From assembly GCA_032191485.1 (NCBI GenBank), contig JAVDOI010000130.1, forward strand, positions 364,001 to 428,000: DNA of 64,000 nucleotides. Reading direction: 5' to 3'. Shown piece by piece: positions 49,284-60,402 of this stretch. Both the position numbers and the translations under genes were made by a program. Source of the stretch: Leptoclinus maculatus (lineage: Eukaryota > Chordata > Actinopteri > Perciformes > Stichaeidae). The notes beneath the pieces were generated by a model. The model worked only from the letters and a program-made list of their open reading frames with translations. It was not told where the DNA came from and did no database searches. The first letter of the stretch is position 1, and each line of letters begins with the position of its first letter.

Positions 49284-50003
49284 ATGCAGTACTGCAGTAC
49301 TCGGGGCGGGGTCCATGGATGGGACTTCCATGATGTGCTGTTTTCAGGATACGCTCCAGACGGTGGCATGTTCATGCCCGAGAGTATACCTGTGCTGAGC
49401 CCAGACACCCTGAGGAGCTGGAGGGGGCTGACCTACACCCAACTGGTGGTGGAGGTTGCCTCACTGTTCATCCCCACTCAGCTGATCCCCAGACAGGACC
49501 TGGAGGGTGAGATGGAGTAATATTCATTGGCATGTCATTTGATATTCAGGGATGTTTGCATTCCATAGAGATATATGAAAGGAAAAAATATACAAATTGT
49601 AAACTGTATACACTGGTCTAAAAAGTGCACATGATTAAAAAGAGACAGTGTCAGTGTAGTCCTTCAAAGTTAACTGATAGAAGACATGAAGTAAAAATAA
49701 GTGTTTTTTTTAACGAGACACATCATCAAATATGTATTTTGATTTTCAGAACCACAAAACCAGAGCTTCAAATGATTTCTTCTCTTTGGTTATGTTTTCC
49801 TGTCCCAGTCCTTGTGGGTGAAGCCCTGACTGGTTTCTCAGTGCCTGAGGTGTTGAGAATTGCCCGGCTGAAGGAGGGTCTGTCAGTCCTGGAGCTCTTC
49901 CATGGAGACACCTTGGCCTTTAAGGACCTGGCCATGACCTGCACAGTGCGCTTCCTGAACTATTTCCTGCAAAAACAGAATCGCAGAGCTACAGTTCTTG
50001 TAG
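49284..50003 (+). CDS. thnsl2: Threonine synthase-like 2, 5' coding exons
   Basis: Exon 49275-49506 (ATG at 49284, acceptor CCATCCACAG, donor GTGAG) and exon 49809-50003 (acceptor TGTCCCAG, donor GTAAG) join in phase into about 139 residues. They match the N-terminus of THNSL2, a pyridoxal-phosphate enzyme related to bacterial threonine synthase whose vertebrate form acts as a phospho-lyase. Landmarks: MQYCSTRGGVHGWDFHDVLF, FSGYAPDGGMFMPE and VLELFHGDTLAFKDLAM, which includes the lysine of the AFKD motif expected to bind PLP. No later exons with the glycine-rich PLP phosphate loop are visible before the tubulin gene; only transposon debris follows. The gene is therefore truncated or its remainder is displaced. 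Confidence 0.8.
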
Positions 50004-50265
50004 GTAAGACCCAACCACGATAATGTTATGTGATGAAACAAAAGTTACGGATGTAACTGTGGTTCTATGAATCCTTACTGACCGCCAGAGGCAGTGCTCA
50101 ACACTGGATATCTTCCGTCTCGCGCACTCGCAGGTCGAGTCTTTATATCAACAAAGTCACGTGTGACCTCGGATGACCCCAGCCGGGTATAAGTTCCGGT
50201 GTCATAGAGAGAATTCTGGCGGTCATCCATGAACCAGGATGAAGTAAGATAATTGGCTTTATCAT
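50004..50265. repeat. MITE-like inverted repeat downstream of thnsl2 exon
   Basis: TGGTTCTATGAATCCTTACT with GACCGCCAGAGGC near 50060 recurs inverted near 50212-50240 as GAATTCTGGCGGTCATCCATG. The block between looks like a short inverted-repeat element. Boundaries approximate. Confidence 0.5.
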
Positions 50266-50463
50266 GTCACATGAGAATTTCTGCCAGATATGATTTAACT
50301 GTCATCCCCAACTCTACTATGTGCTTAATTAAAGGAATCTTAACTTGATTCTACTCCCATCACCCCTCATCTCCCTCAACTTTCAGTTTCAGCTGTGACT
50401 TTATGAAGTCAAAATCTCAAACAAAACAATTATAAATAATGTTTAATAATACATCATACCCTA

Positions 50464-50930
50464 TAGCAGTGATTCTTAACTGGTGGGTCGCGGACCCGTT
50501 TTCAGTGGGCCTTTGCCTGAAAAAAAAAAAAAATCCTGTGCTTTTATTTTGAAGGGGATTTTTTATGCAGCGGAGTGCCGTCTATTCACACTCCTTAACA
50601 GTATTTGGCGTTAATGCCTTGTAATGCTAATATCAGCAGAGGATAAACTGAAAACTATACCTCTGTCAAATGACACTAAGTAGGCAAATTGAAGACATGT
50701 CGGATGACATCAAACAACAGACCACAGCTCGAATTTAGGCAAGTGGTCATTTTGCATTACAAATGGACGAATCTACAGACAAACAAAGCAGTTTTACTCG
50801 TTTACGTGAAACATGTGTGGGACGGGGACTTACAGGAACAACTTCTCTGCACAAGAGAGCTCCTATACTACGACTGAAGAGGACATGTTCAGCTCAGGTT
50901 CAAACTGCACCATCTTTTCATTAAATACAT
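50464..50930 (+). pseudogene. hAT (Charlie/ZBED5-like) transposase remnant
   Basis: Begins with a terminal-repeat-like CAGTGATTCTTAACTGGTGG and GTCGCGGACCC. It contains a short frame (50689-50877) reading LQTNKAVLLVYVKHVWDGDL, which resembles the conserved core of ZBED5-type hAT transposases. It is heavily degraded. Confidence 0.55.
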
Positions 50931-51659
50931 TTGAGAAGTTGAAAATTTTGTCACAAAAGGCAAAATAGGCAGTCATCAGAATAGTCATACTGCAAACAAA
51001 AAAAGACATATACAAAAAAAGTTAAGAGCTCACTAATAAAGGCAAACAAAGAAGCGGTTGTGGAGCTCCGTTTCCCTGCGAACGTGTTCGTTGATCTGTA
51101 GATCCACTTGGGTTTCTCCAAAAGTTTTCAAAAGCACCATAGTGTCCTGCCGTGCTATGGCGTCCTCAGGTTAGCGTAGCATAGCTCCAAACAACAAGAT
51201 ACTCAGTTACAATTAAACACATTCCCAGCCATAAAATGTGCGACGCTGTCAGCCAGGAACACTGTTCATACAAATCATTTTCCTGGCTGAGTCAGGGCTG
51301 CTGTTATAATGTTATAATTTCTTCCATATCTTTCAATTTGAACTCTTACTACTCCAACTAACTTCTGCCAGCTTCCTTAAATTTCACATTAGTCACGCGC
51401 TCGCCCACTGACCAATCATGCTGACGTACTTAGGAGGCTACCTCGGTGCCAAAGGCACGTCAAAGGATACGCCCAACATGTCAAACTAAAGATCTGATTG
51501 GTTGAAGACTATGACAATCAACAATAACGTCCCCATATACTTTAATCTGCAAAGTCTACCTAGAGGACCTCGGGCCTCTCTCCTTACATAGAGATATAGG
51601 GGCTGAATCTGATTGGATAAAAAGTCTCCTTAAAACAAGCTGTGCTGGAAGCAGCGCAA
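50931..51659. other. Repeat-like DNA, no gene
   Basis: No coding region supported. Probably the interior of the hAT-type element ending at 51827, but its left end was not found. Confidence 0.4.
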
Positions 51660-51827
51660 CAGAGGAAGACAGGAGCTGTGCAATGAGAAAATAAGCTAAT
51701 GTGAAAAAAAACTTATAATACATGTAGTGTATTTGTGAAAAATTATTAAATTATAAAATAGCTATAACTTTGTGATTCTGTTTAGGCCAGCAGAGAAGGC
51801 TTAGCTGGCCCTGACGGCCCACCACTG
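51660..51827. mobile_element. hAT-type element, right end
   Basis: Ends with GGCCCTGACGGCCCACCACTG, the reverse complement of a CAGTGGTGGGCCGTCAGGGC terminus that I associate with fish hAT MITEs. The AT-rich stretch before it fits the same family. Start position is a lower bound. Confidence 0.45.
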
Positions 51828-52267
51828 GAATAAACACATGCTGGAGAGCTAGTCTTGTGCAAAGAGCTGAGACAATCTGGTCAATGGGTAGTGAACAGCT
51901 GGGGGTATAAGTACTGGGAGGTCTGATGAGTTAATGGAACACAGGTGAGGAACAAAACAGGCGGGAAACTAAACAATGGCAAAGTAAAGCAACCTAGGAA
52001 GCATGGGTGAGCGAATACAACAGGAAGTGAAATTAACCAGCGTCCATACGAGTCGTCACAACCATCCCTTGACTTCAGTCCTACTTATTAAGTCTATGTC
52101 ACTTGAATGTAAACATTCACAGTTTTGTTGTTTGCAAACTGAAAAAAGGACGAAGAGAGCCATTTTTCTATTTTTGGTCAGGTGCTGGAAATATAGTATT
52201 CTAGACATCATAGACGTAGTGTTCTGCTTCTAGGAATGTGCTTTTACACATGTTTCATAAAGCAGTA

Positions 52268-52470
52268 CTTAAAGGTGCAGTTTGTAGGATTTGGTGGCAT
52301 CTAGTTGTGAGGTTGCAGATTGCAATCAACTGAAACTTCCTAATTGTGGCAAGGGTGTAGCAGAACTACAGTGGCCGGTGCGAAAATGTGAGAAATATTT
52401 CTATGGTGGATGTCTGTGATGCTGAATGGAATTCTGAAATTTGTTGTAAAGTAATGTGGGGCATCAAACT
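52268..52470. repeat. Dispersed fish repeat
   Basis: Begins TTAAAGGTGCAGTTTGTAGG and continues GGTTGCAGATTGCAATCAAC, a pattern I recognise as common in fish genomes. Class not determined. The stretches around it (51828-52267, 52471-52577) show no gene. Confidence 0.4.
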
Positions 52471-52561
52471 GTTTGCAAGCCATGATATATGTTAAAAAAA
52501 AGTGTTTTGTACTTGGGATGGTTTAGTGTGAGAAGGAATTATTGAATTATTTATTTATTCG

Positions 52562-52597
52562 TAGACCCCCCCAAGGGTTAAACCCTTGGGGGTCTAT
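52562..52597. repeat. Palindromic piggyBac end junction
   Basis: TAGACCCCCCCAAGGG, then TTAA, then ACCCTTGGGGGTCTA: near-perfect inverted repeats centred on the TTAA target at 52578. This looks like two piggyBac-type ends sharing one target site head to head. Confidence 0.7.
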
Positions 52598-54007
52598 GAG
52601 CGCAGTGATGCGTCAATGCGGCGCTCACTCGATGTTTCTATTAATAAAAATAAAAAAACGGCACATTTTTTTTTTTTTAATGTCTGTAGAAAATCTGTAG
52701 ATTCTCTACTTCCGTGTCCATATTCTCGTGAGATTGTACGTGACTCACACAGGGAGTTATGATGCTTATGACGAGTTATGACGAGCTGGGCACGCAGCGA
52801 TGCTTCGATAGAGAGCAGCGGACGTGTGTGACGTCATGGCTTCCTGTGTCATTTACATTTTGTGTGAAAGTAACCAATCAGCTCAGGGAATCACTAAGGA
52901 CCGCCCATCACCTTACGTATAAATCAGTCAACATTACGTCAGGTCAGACTCTGGTCACACAGAGCAAGAAAACGAAGACGAAGGAGAATAAGGAGAATAA
53001 GGAGAATAAGGAGAAGACTGAGGAGAAGACTGAGACAGACACGAAACGACACGACACCATGTCGCAGAGAAAGTCCATGCCGCAGAGAAAGCCAGTGCAG
53101 AAGATGTTTACGACAGCTGAGGCATTGGTTGAAATCGTCGATTACAAGAGCGAAGATGACAGAGGAGCTTCAGAGCCTGATGACTTCGATTCCTATGATG
53201 AAGAAGAGTATCAGAATAATCGCGATCCAGTTGAAGATGGGTAAGTCCATTGTTTACCTCGCGTAGCTTCGAAAATGCATCTAAACATAGACGAGTGTTA
53301 GCCTTGTTGTTAGCCACGCTGTTAGCCACGCTGTTAGCCACGTAGCCTTGCAAACGTTATGAATTATTTAAGATTCAGGTTACGGTCACGAACGATTGGT
53401 AAGTCTTTGAAAAAATCATAACTCCCCTCTGCTTGCTCCAACTGACCTGGAATCTCGTGTGCACGCATATCAGGCTCCCCTTCACTAATACCCTGAGAGT
53501 CAACTGCCTACCACCTACCCAAGTAGGTTTTTACTAACCACAACCAGTCGTACATGTGGCGTGACGCTCAGGGTGTGTGAATAGCTTATGGTTAGGTCCC
53601 AGGAAGCAGCTAGAGGTGCCAAACTTACTACAAAGGTGCTAGGGCATGCCAGGAATACACACACAAAATTTCAGAACGCTAGCACTAACCCCGCGCTGTG
53701 ACGCAACCGGTCTACGAATGCAGCCCCCGAAGGATGCAGACCCTGAATTGGGACACAGCTTCTGTTAGGGAGGGGCAGGATTTAACCCGCTAAAGCTCTG
53801 CGGTAACGGGCCGTGTGCAGACATTATTCATCGAGCCCGCAGAACGGCTTCACGTGCGGCTCTGGTTATAGAAACGTCCCCTAAAGCACCATTTATAAGT
53901 GGATGTTTGCACTGGGTTTTTAGAACAATAGTGACATTTAGGAGGTTTTGATTGTCTAGTATATCGGCCATTTAGTTTTTGTCCCCCCTCCCCCTAGACC
54001 CCCTTAA
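52578..54007 (+). mobile_element. piggyBac-like element
   Basis: Bounded by TTAA at 52578-52581 and 54004-54007, with GGGGGTCTA-type inverted ends just inside (ACCCTTGGGGGTCTATG on the left, TAGACCCCC on the right). TTAA is the piggyBac target. It carries a transposase N-terminal exon (see below) but no catalytic domain. It lies immediately upstream of alpha-tubulin exon 2. Related sequence (GTGCTAGGGCATGCCAGGAA) recurs at 61768. Confidence 0.6.
53059..53240 (+). pseudogene. piggyBac transposase N-terminal exon
   Basis: ATG at 53059 starts MSQRKSMPQRKPVQKMFTTA and runs into an acidic stretch (ASEPDDFDSYDEEEYQ) typical of piggyBac/PGBD transposase N-termini. A GTAAGT donor follows at 53241. 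The upstream TATAAAT near 52918 is a plausible promoter motif. The DDE catalytic part is absent. Identification is by pattern only. Confidence 0.5.
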
Positions 54008-54160
54008 AGAAATGATGTCTAGACTATGTTCTTAATTGGTAAATTATCATTATCTGACATTTAATAGACGAAACCAAGAGTGCACATCACATAATTTATC
54101 AGAAGTAAAATGTTAGTGTTTGCCTCCTTGATGGCTGATCTTTTCCTCTTCTCTCTGCAG

Positions 54161-54383
54161 CGTGAGTGTATTTCTATGCATGTCGGCCAGGCCGGCGTTC
54201 AAATGGGCAATGCATGCTGGGAGCTGTATTGTCTGGAGCACGGCATCCAGCCGGACGGACAGATGCCCAGTGACAAGACCCGGGGAGGAGGAGACGACTC
54301 CTTCAACAGCTTCTTCAATGAGACTGGAGCCGGTAAACATGTTCCCAGAGCCGTGTTTGTGGACCTGGAGCCAACAATCATAG
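54161..54383 (+). CDS. Alpha-tubulin exon 2
   Basis: Acceptor TTCTCTCTGCAG precedes CGTGAGTGT, coding REC directly after the single-codon (Met) exon 1 typical of vertebrate alpha-tubulin genes; exon 1 itself was not located. 223 nt encode 74 residues plus one base. The sequence reads SMHVGQAGVQMGNACWELYC and later FFNETGAGKHVPRAVFVDLE, including the acetylatable lysine region PSDKTRGGGDD. The donor GTAAGAT follows. The exon is intact; the gene downstream is not. Confidence 0.9.
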
Positions 54384-54463
54384 GTAAGATAACTGGTTAT
54401 TATTATTATTATTATTATAGAGGCAATTACTATTAATACTATTACATCTTTAGCTGTTTGTAC

Positions 54464-55265
54464 TGTTGAGGCAATAAATATAAACAGGAGTCCAGCGCTG
54501 GCCTGGTTTGTTTACTAGTTACTGCGCATGTGCGCCAAAAATAAGTTCGCTGAATTCAGGTTTCAAAATAAAACATGTATTTAATAACAAATGCAATCTG
54601 AATTAACTATCGATAGTAAAATGCTCTCGAGAACAGCTTTCACACACACTCCAAACAGGAAGCTTGTTACCTGAAGGACGAAATGTAAGGAAGAGACTGA
54701 AATAATCATTTGAATCTCCTTTCATAGTCCGTAAAATATCTGTCTCAAATTCTATTGGCCTAAATCCAGCTGACTCCTCCTAGCCTTAGTCAGCTGACTC
54801 CCTCGTCGTCTCCTATTGGTCTCCGTCTGTAGCTCCTCCTTCTTGGGTCCCTCTTGGGTCCTCGCTCTAATCCTGGTGTCCTCTGTTAAAGCCCGACTTA
54901 AAATCCTGTCTATCCCTATCGACTATTCTTACAGATTAATACATTCATTAATAATACATCCAATAATTGTCTCTTATGGTTCAACACTCCTATAGTAAAC
55001 ATATTGTAAACACACTATACACTAGATAAGTATTCTGGTACTTCCTGATACTTTGACACTTTTTACAAGCATATGTGCGGCATTTCCACGATGCTTCCTA
55101 TATTCATTCTAAACATATTACATCTCATAGATAAATATATTGCAACTCTTTAACCCATATTATTTTGACACTTCTATTCACCATAAGAGGTGCTAATCAT
55201 CATACTAAACTAATTCTAATACTAAAATCCCACTAATTCTATCTTTAATACTGAAATCCTCCACA
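54464..55265 (-). repeat. ERV-2 3' LTR
   Basis: 802 bp, plus-strand TGTTGAGGCAATAAATATAA to GAAATCCTCCACA. Polypurine tract and the TAACACACTCT hairpin lie next to it at 55266-55298. Confidence 0.92.
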
Positions 55266-55289
55266 AATCCCCCCTAACACACTCTTCAG

Positions 55290-56230
55290 AGTGTGTTACC
55301 TTTATGGTCTAAGGGTGAGTTTCCCCAACTAAACAGTCATATCATCAGTCGTTAAAATTCATCCTCATCATCTATACCTAACCAATTTCCCTACATCTTT
55401 GTCTCACTAAGCACAGTATCAATTAACCCCTGTAAAAGTCTACGAATACAACGGCATCAACAGAGGACAAGGACTGTAGCTGATGTGAGCGGCTCTTGTC
55501 GTGATGCTGGTTGGTCCAGGTAGAGGACATCTTCAGGTTTCATCCTGTACAATGAGGAATAGAAAGAAGATTTCTGAGAAGCTTTGTCTGCTCACTTAAC
55601 AAAAATTATATTTAATTCAATGTATCTTTAAATCCCAATTTTACCCTATAAAACAAAAAATCCCAAAACAAACTGACAAAACACTATACAGTCAATTTTC
55701 CAAAATTTCAATATCTCACCGGATGTTTTCAGAAGTCCATCTGGACTCAATCAGGTCCTTCAGGATCCCAGTGAAGATGATCAGGAACTGTGTTGTTCGG
55801 AATGAAAGTACTACAAGCAAATCCAAACATTTTGCACACCTGCTAAAATCATATTTAATGCCATTCTGTTCTGCAAGGCCATTAAACTAGTCTTATCTAC
55901 CGGCTCATGAAGTCCCACTATGGCATCACGAGTGAAGTTTATAAAATACTGCTGGTTATAATATATGTAATTAATCCTACTGATATCTTCATGGGTTTGA
56001 TACCCTTCAAAAGAAAACTGATTCTAAACCTGTATATATTTAATTTCCTGGCTTTAAATTAAGTAAGCACCCCCCTTGGTACCCTTATGTCATCTATGTA
56101 AACTTCTTTAAAATGGATCTCTCATGGTCCAATCCAACTTGTTGGCACCTATGGACCTCATCCACAGCCTGCTACCTGGTAATACAATAGGAGACTGCTT
56201 TCTCCTGTCAGCAGCTGCCTCTATGTTCAT
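55290..56230 (-). pseudogene. env remnant of ERV-2
   Basis: Parallels the ERV-1 env remnant and ERV-3 env by nucleotide similarity, for example CATTCTGTTCTGCAAGGCCA near 55861 against CATCCTGTTCTGCATGGCCA in ERV-3. No long frame remains. Confidence 0.7.
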
Positions 56231-56361
56231 CACCTGTGAAAATAAAACTTAAAACATGTTAGTTAACGTCTTTGGGTATCTTAAATGAGTGTTATTGTGC
56301 TCTGTGTTTCTAATGTTTTCCTGAGAGTGGGGGTGTCTTCTTCTGAATCTTCTTGGCCTCT

Positions 56362-57150
56362 TCAGTACTGATCTTGGTACCATGGTTCTGGCAGCATGGG
56401 CATCTGTTGCTGTTGTGGTGGCACACTGAACTGCTTTCCTCTGCAGTGTCTTGCCCAGTGACCTCTTTGCCCACATCTGTAGCACTCATCTTCACTTCCG
56501 GGTCTTCCATACCCCCCTTGCTGGAATCCTCCTCCGCGCTGTGGAGGGGGTTGGGTATATACCACTGTAGGGGCTGGTTCTGCTGGATCCTGCTGATGTT
56601 GTGGAAATGGGGCCCATCGTGGTGGTGCACTGGACTGCATCCCTCCTCTCATTTGTCTTGGGCATTCTCGGGCCCAATGTCCCCATCTTCCACAAGAGTA
56701 ACATTCATCGTTCCTTTTAAAGTACATGTTTTCTCCATTACCTGGTCGGCCATATCCACCTGCTTGGTAACCTCTGCCTCTTCCTTTCTTCTGTGGTGGA
56801 GGTGGGTAGTTTACCACTGTAGGGGCCAGAGCTTCTGGACATGGAGCAGGGGGTACCACTTGGTTTTGGGGCTGTTGAGGGGCCTGTACCTCGGCCATTA
56901 ACATCTGTTTCTTGGCATGTTGTGTCTTAGTTATTTCCCTGTCAGCCGCTGCTATTTGGAGTTTCAGCAGCCGCTGCATCAGCTTCTTCAGATCTTCTTC
57001 TCCTTTACCTTCTCTTTCCTTTATCTGCAGTTGCAGATCTTTCCTATCTCTTACTTCCTTTTTCTGTCTATACACTTCCTCTTTCTCTCTCAACACTTCC
57101 TGTCTTTGTCCTTCCAACACCCATGCTGCTGAAGTTAATGTAAACATCAT
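56362..57150 (-). CDS. gag: Gag-type protein with two zinc knuckles (ERV-2)
   Basis: A 262-codon minus-strand frame. Residues about 15-85 are a charged, Lys/Glu/Arg-rich probable coiled coil. Two CCHC zinc knuckles follow: CYSCGRWGHWAREC (150-163) and CYRCGQRGHWARHC (223-236), separated by proline-, glycine- and arginine-rich linkers. Retroviral nucleocapsid proteins use such knuckles to bind and package RNA. Matrix and capsid domains are not recognisable, so this is a truncated or internally deleted Gag. After its stop the sequence passes into the env remnant with no protease or polymerase. ERV-1 lacks this segment. Confidence 0.8.
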   Translation of the reverse strand: MMFTLTSAAWVLEGQRQEVLREKEEVYRQKKEVRDRKDLQLQIKEREGKGEEDLKKLMQRLLKLQIAAADREITKTQHAKKQMLMAEVQAPQQPQNQVVPPAPCPEALAPTVVNYPPPPQKKGRGRGYQAGGYGRPGNGENMYFKRNDECYSCGRWGHWARECPRQMRGGMQSSAPPRWAPFPQHQQDPAEPAPTVVYTQPPPQRGGGFQQGGYGRPGSEDECYRCGQRGHWARHCRGKQFSVPPQQQQMPMLPEPWYQDQY

Positions 57151-59517
57151 GCAGACTAGGAGTGTTCACTAATCCCTCAACTCTGTCTATCCTATAAGGT
57201 TCTACTCTAACCGCAGCTCTGAAATTCAAAAAACTATTTGCAAATCTTGGTAAAATGTTGATACAGTCAATTAATCAATACTGCATATACCAAGAAGTCT
57301 TGAATTACAAAATCACAGAAATGTAAACTTTCAAATCAAACAATCAATATCTAAATCAAAATTAACTTCAAATAGAACTAAAATGAATCTAAACTAAATC
57401 AAACTAATAGAAATGAATCAAAATGTTGAATCACATCATAAATGATTAATGGAAATGTAACTGCTGACCTAAAATTGCAATCAATAATGGAAATCAAAAC
57501 ATTGGATTAACATAAACTTTCACAACTGAAGTGGAAACGTTGAACTGAAACTACACCTAACAATCAAAGAAGTTGCAATGTAAATCAAAAGTAAAACAAA
57601 CAATTGAAAGTCTAAATGTTAAATCAAAATTAATTAAAATTGTGAACTAAAGTTAAAATAAAAAATTACAAATGTCGGATCAAAATAAACAACTGTAGGA
57701 TACCAATTGAATTAAAACTGGAGGTTAAAATATTGGATCAAACTAAACTTACTAAACTAAAGTTGAACTGTTGAATTGGAACTAAAATGAATAATCTAAG
57801 TTACAATTAATATTATCAATGGCTATTAAAATACTGAATCAAAACTAAGAGCAACAATCTAAGTAAATGCAAATTAAAATATAGAGTCCAAAACAATGAT
57901 ATCACAAGTTTATCACCAAAAACTCACCTTATTGTAATGTATCTATCAATCTACTGGATGACTAAGTATTTGGTAGTCCTAAAGTAATTACTCCTTCAAA
58001 TACTAGATGATGAAATGTTCTGTAGTTCTCTAATTATTTCACCTCTAGGTTTTCTGGGTAGTGGAGTTTACTGTAATTATCATGCAATTACACCCCCAAA
58101 CCGCTAGATGTCGAAGTTATCTTCTTCTTCTTCTATGGTGTTTTCCTCAAAAAACTGGCGCGAAAACGAACAAAGAAGCTAATGCTATTAGCGGCTATTG
58201 TTATTAGCTTGAGCTACACGGTCAAAACGTATCTTCAGCACACACAAAGCACCGTTTTCTCAACTCTTACAATATGCCACATTCACACACCTTCTCAAAC
58301 TAGTCCTGGCCGTGGCTTCTCACCACCATACCGGATATTATAATCAATAGTCTCCTCTTTCACGATCTAAGGTAGCACCAGAGCTGCAATCAGTCTCCAG
58401 CTTACCATATCATTCACACAACACAATGCTATCTTAGCACTGCAACACAATGCAACGACTAAATACACAGTTTCATGTATTGTTTCCCCTTTAGGTCTTA
58501 TCATAACGTAGCAGCCAGTCTCTTCGATTTAAGTAGTTTAATGCTTGTTTACCAGACCCAAAAAACGAGCAAGACAGTTCACAGTTCGCCTCAGCTCACA
58601 CTGGACCCGCAAAGTCTTAACTACGCTTTCCAGTTCGCCATAGCTTACAAACTCTCTGCTACTCTTCTAAGAGCTCAACCCCACGTTAGCCACCCCTAAT
58701 TGTCTAAGATACACACTTAGTACCATGCACTATTTCCCATCATTACAATTAACTTAACGTAGCGGCCAGTCTCTGCAGCAGTTTAAACGCATGTTCACTG
58801 GACCCGAACCACGTGTAAGAACCCGGTTCGCCTTATTCACATAAGACCCTTCGTCTATACAGCATAATTCAGTTCTGCCCAGATCCTTCACCCTGTTCAA
58901 CCCGAGATCTTGGCCCTCGAAACTATAATTTATTCCCTCCCGCACTAGAGTCATCAGTTCCCCAGACCCAAACCTGCCCAGCAAATCGCAAGGGGACCGA
59001 CGCCTTAACCTCACGTACCTCTGAAACACAAATTTAGTCTGCCCGAAGAACCAAAGCCCAGAACTTCGACCGCTTCAAGCTTCTTTCTAGCTGCTTAGTT
59101 CCAATAGCTAATACTTATAGCGTGATCAATGCTACTACATATAATTCAACATCCCCCTCTCTCGGGGTTACCTGCAAATCAGGCCTCACCGGAAGGATTT
59201 CACAACAAAGAACAACGTGTAATCAAAGCACACATATGTTCCTAATTCAGCTTGCAGATGCTATTCATACAGAGTTACAACCACTTTAAAGTTAAATCAA
59301 TACAGTTACCAGTTGGCTGCGGTCTCCTCTCCTCTGTCCAGCTTCCAGAAACGTCGAACATGCAGACACTTCCTCCTAAGATTTCCTATGCTACCTAACA
59401 GATTTCTATTAAAACGGCTCTGCTCACCTTATGTTTGTGAGCTCCGAAAGTGTCTACCCATCTCACGTCATGTCAGCCTTCTCAGAGTCGAATATTCAAA
59501 GCCCCTAATGTCCCATT
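57151..59517 (-). other. ERV-2 leader region
   Basis: About 2.4 kb between the primer-binding site and the gag frame, AT-rich with reiterated AAATCAAAAT words at 57350-57850 and GC-richer at 58100-59500. Aligns by eye with ERV-1 18170-20114. Short frames here are unsupported. The length suggests a long leader or decayed gag. Confidence 0.6.
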
Positions 59518-59535
59518 GTCCCTTCGTGGTCGCCA
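59518..59535 (-). promoter_or_regulatory. Candidate primer-binding site of ERV-2
   Basis: Minus-strand TGGCGACCACGAAGGGAC, three bases after the LTR. Differs from ERV-1 at two adjacent bases. tRNA not identified. Confidence 0.65.
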
Positions 59536-59538
59536 AAT

Positions 59539-60342
59539 TGTTGAGGCAATAAATATAAACAGGAGTCCAGCGCTGGCCTGGTTTGTTTACTAGTTACTGC
59601 GCATGTGCGCCAAAAATAAGTTCGCTGAATTCAGGTTTCAAAATAAAACATGTATTTAATAACAAATGCAATCTGAATTAACTATCGATAGTAAAATGCT
59701 CTCGAGAACAGCTTTCACACACACTCCAAACAGGAAGCTTGTTACCTGAAGGACGAAATGTAAGGAAGAGACTGAAATAATCATTTGAATCTCCTTTCAT
59801 AGTCCATAAAATATCTGTCTCAAATTCTATTGGCCTAAATCCAGCTGACTCCTCCTAGCCTCAGTCAGCTGACTCCCTCGTCGTCTCCTATAGGTCTCCG
59901 TCTGTAGCTCCCCCTTCTTGGGTCCCTCTTGGGTCCTCGCTCTAATCCTGGTGTCCTCTGTTAAAGCCCGACTTAAAATCCTGTCTATCCCTATCGACTA
60001 TTCTTACAGATTAATAGATTCATTAATAATACATCCAATAATTGTCTCTTATGGTTCAACACTCCTATAGTAAACATATTGTAAACACACTATACACTAG
60101 ATAAGTATTCTGGTACTTCCTGATACTTTGACACTTTTTACAAGCATATGTGCGGCATTTCCACGATGCTTCCTATACTCATACTGTAAAGATAATACAT
60201 CTCATAGATAAATATATTGCAACTCTTTAACCCATATTATTTTGACACTTCTATTCACCATAAGAGGTGCTAATCATCATACTAAACTAATTCTAATACT
60301 AAAATCCCACTAATTCTATCTTTAATACTGAAATCCTCCACA
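59539..60342 (-). repeat. ERV-2 5' LTR
   Basis: 804 bp. Differs from 54464-55265 at several bases and by a block near 60177-60200 (ACTCATACTGTAAAGATAAT) that instead matches the solo LTR of the LINE, suggesting exchange between LTR copies. Confidence 0.92.
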
Positions 60343-60402
60343 GTACCAAAGCTATATTACTATATTACATTGCTATAAACCAGTATTCTCGTTGCTCCAC
60401 AG

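Larger units (their letters stand above)
54464..60342 (-). mobile_element. ERV-2: endogenous retrovirus in alpha-tubulin intron 2
   Basis: 5,879 bp flanked by the target duplication GTAC (54460-54463 and 60343-60346), reading on the minus strand against the tubulin gene. 5' LTR 59539-60342, primer-binding site 59518-59535, leader, gag remnant 56362-57150, env remnant about 55290-56230, polypurine tract 55266-55278, 3' LTR 54464-55265. pol is missing. The LTRs differ at several single bases and in one short block, so this copy is older than ERV-1. Confidence 0.93.

Noticed and set aside
53108..53353. Minus-strand frame with repeated VANS residues
   Set aside because: Produced by the short GTTAGCCACGCT repeat near 53300-53340 and antisense to the transposase exon.
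56353..56901. 182-codon plus-strand frame rich in Trp, Leu and Ser
   Set aside because: Antisense to the zinc-knuckle gag frame; composition reflects the reverse complement of Pro/Gly-rich codons.
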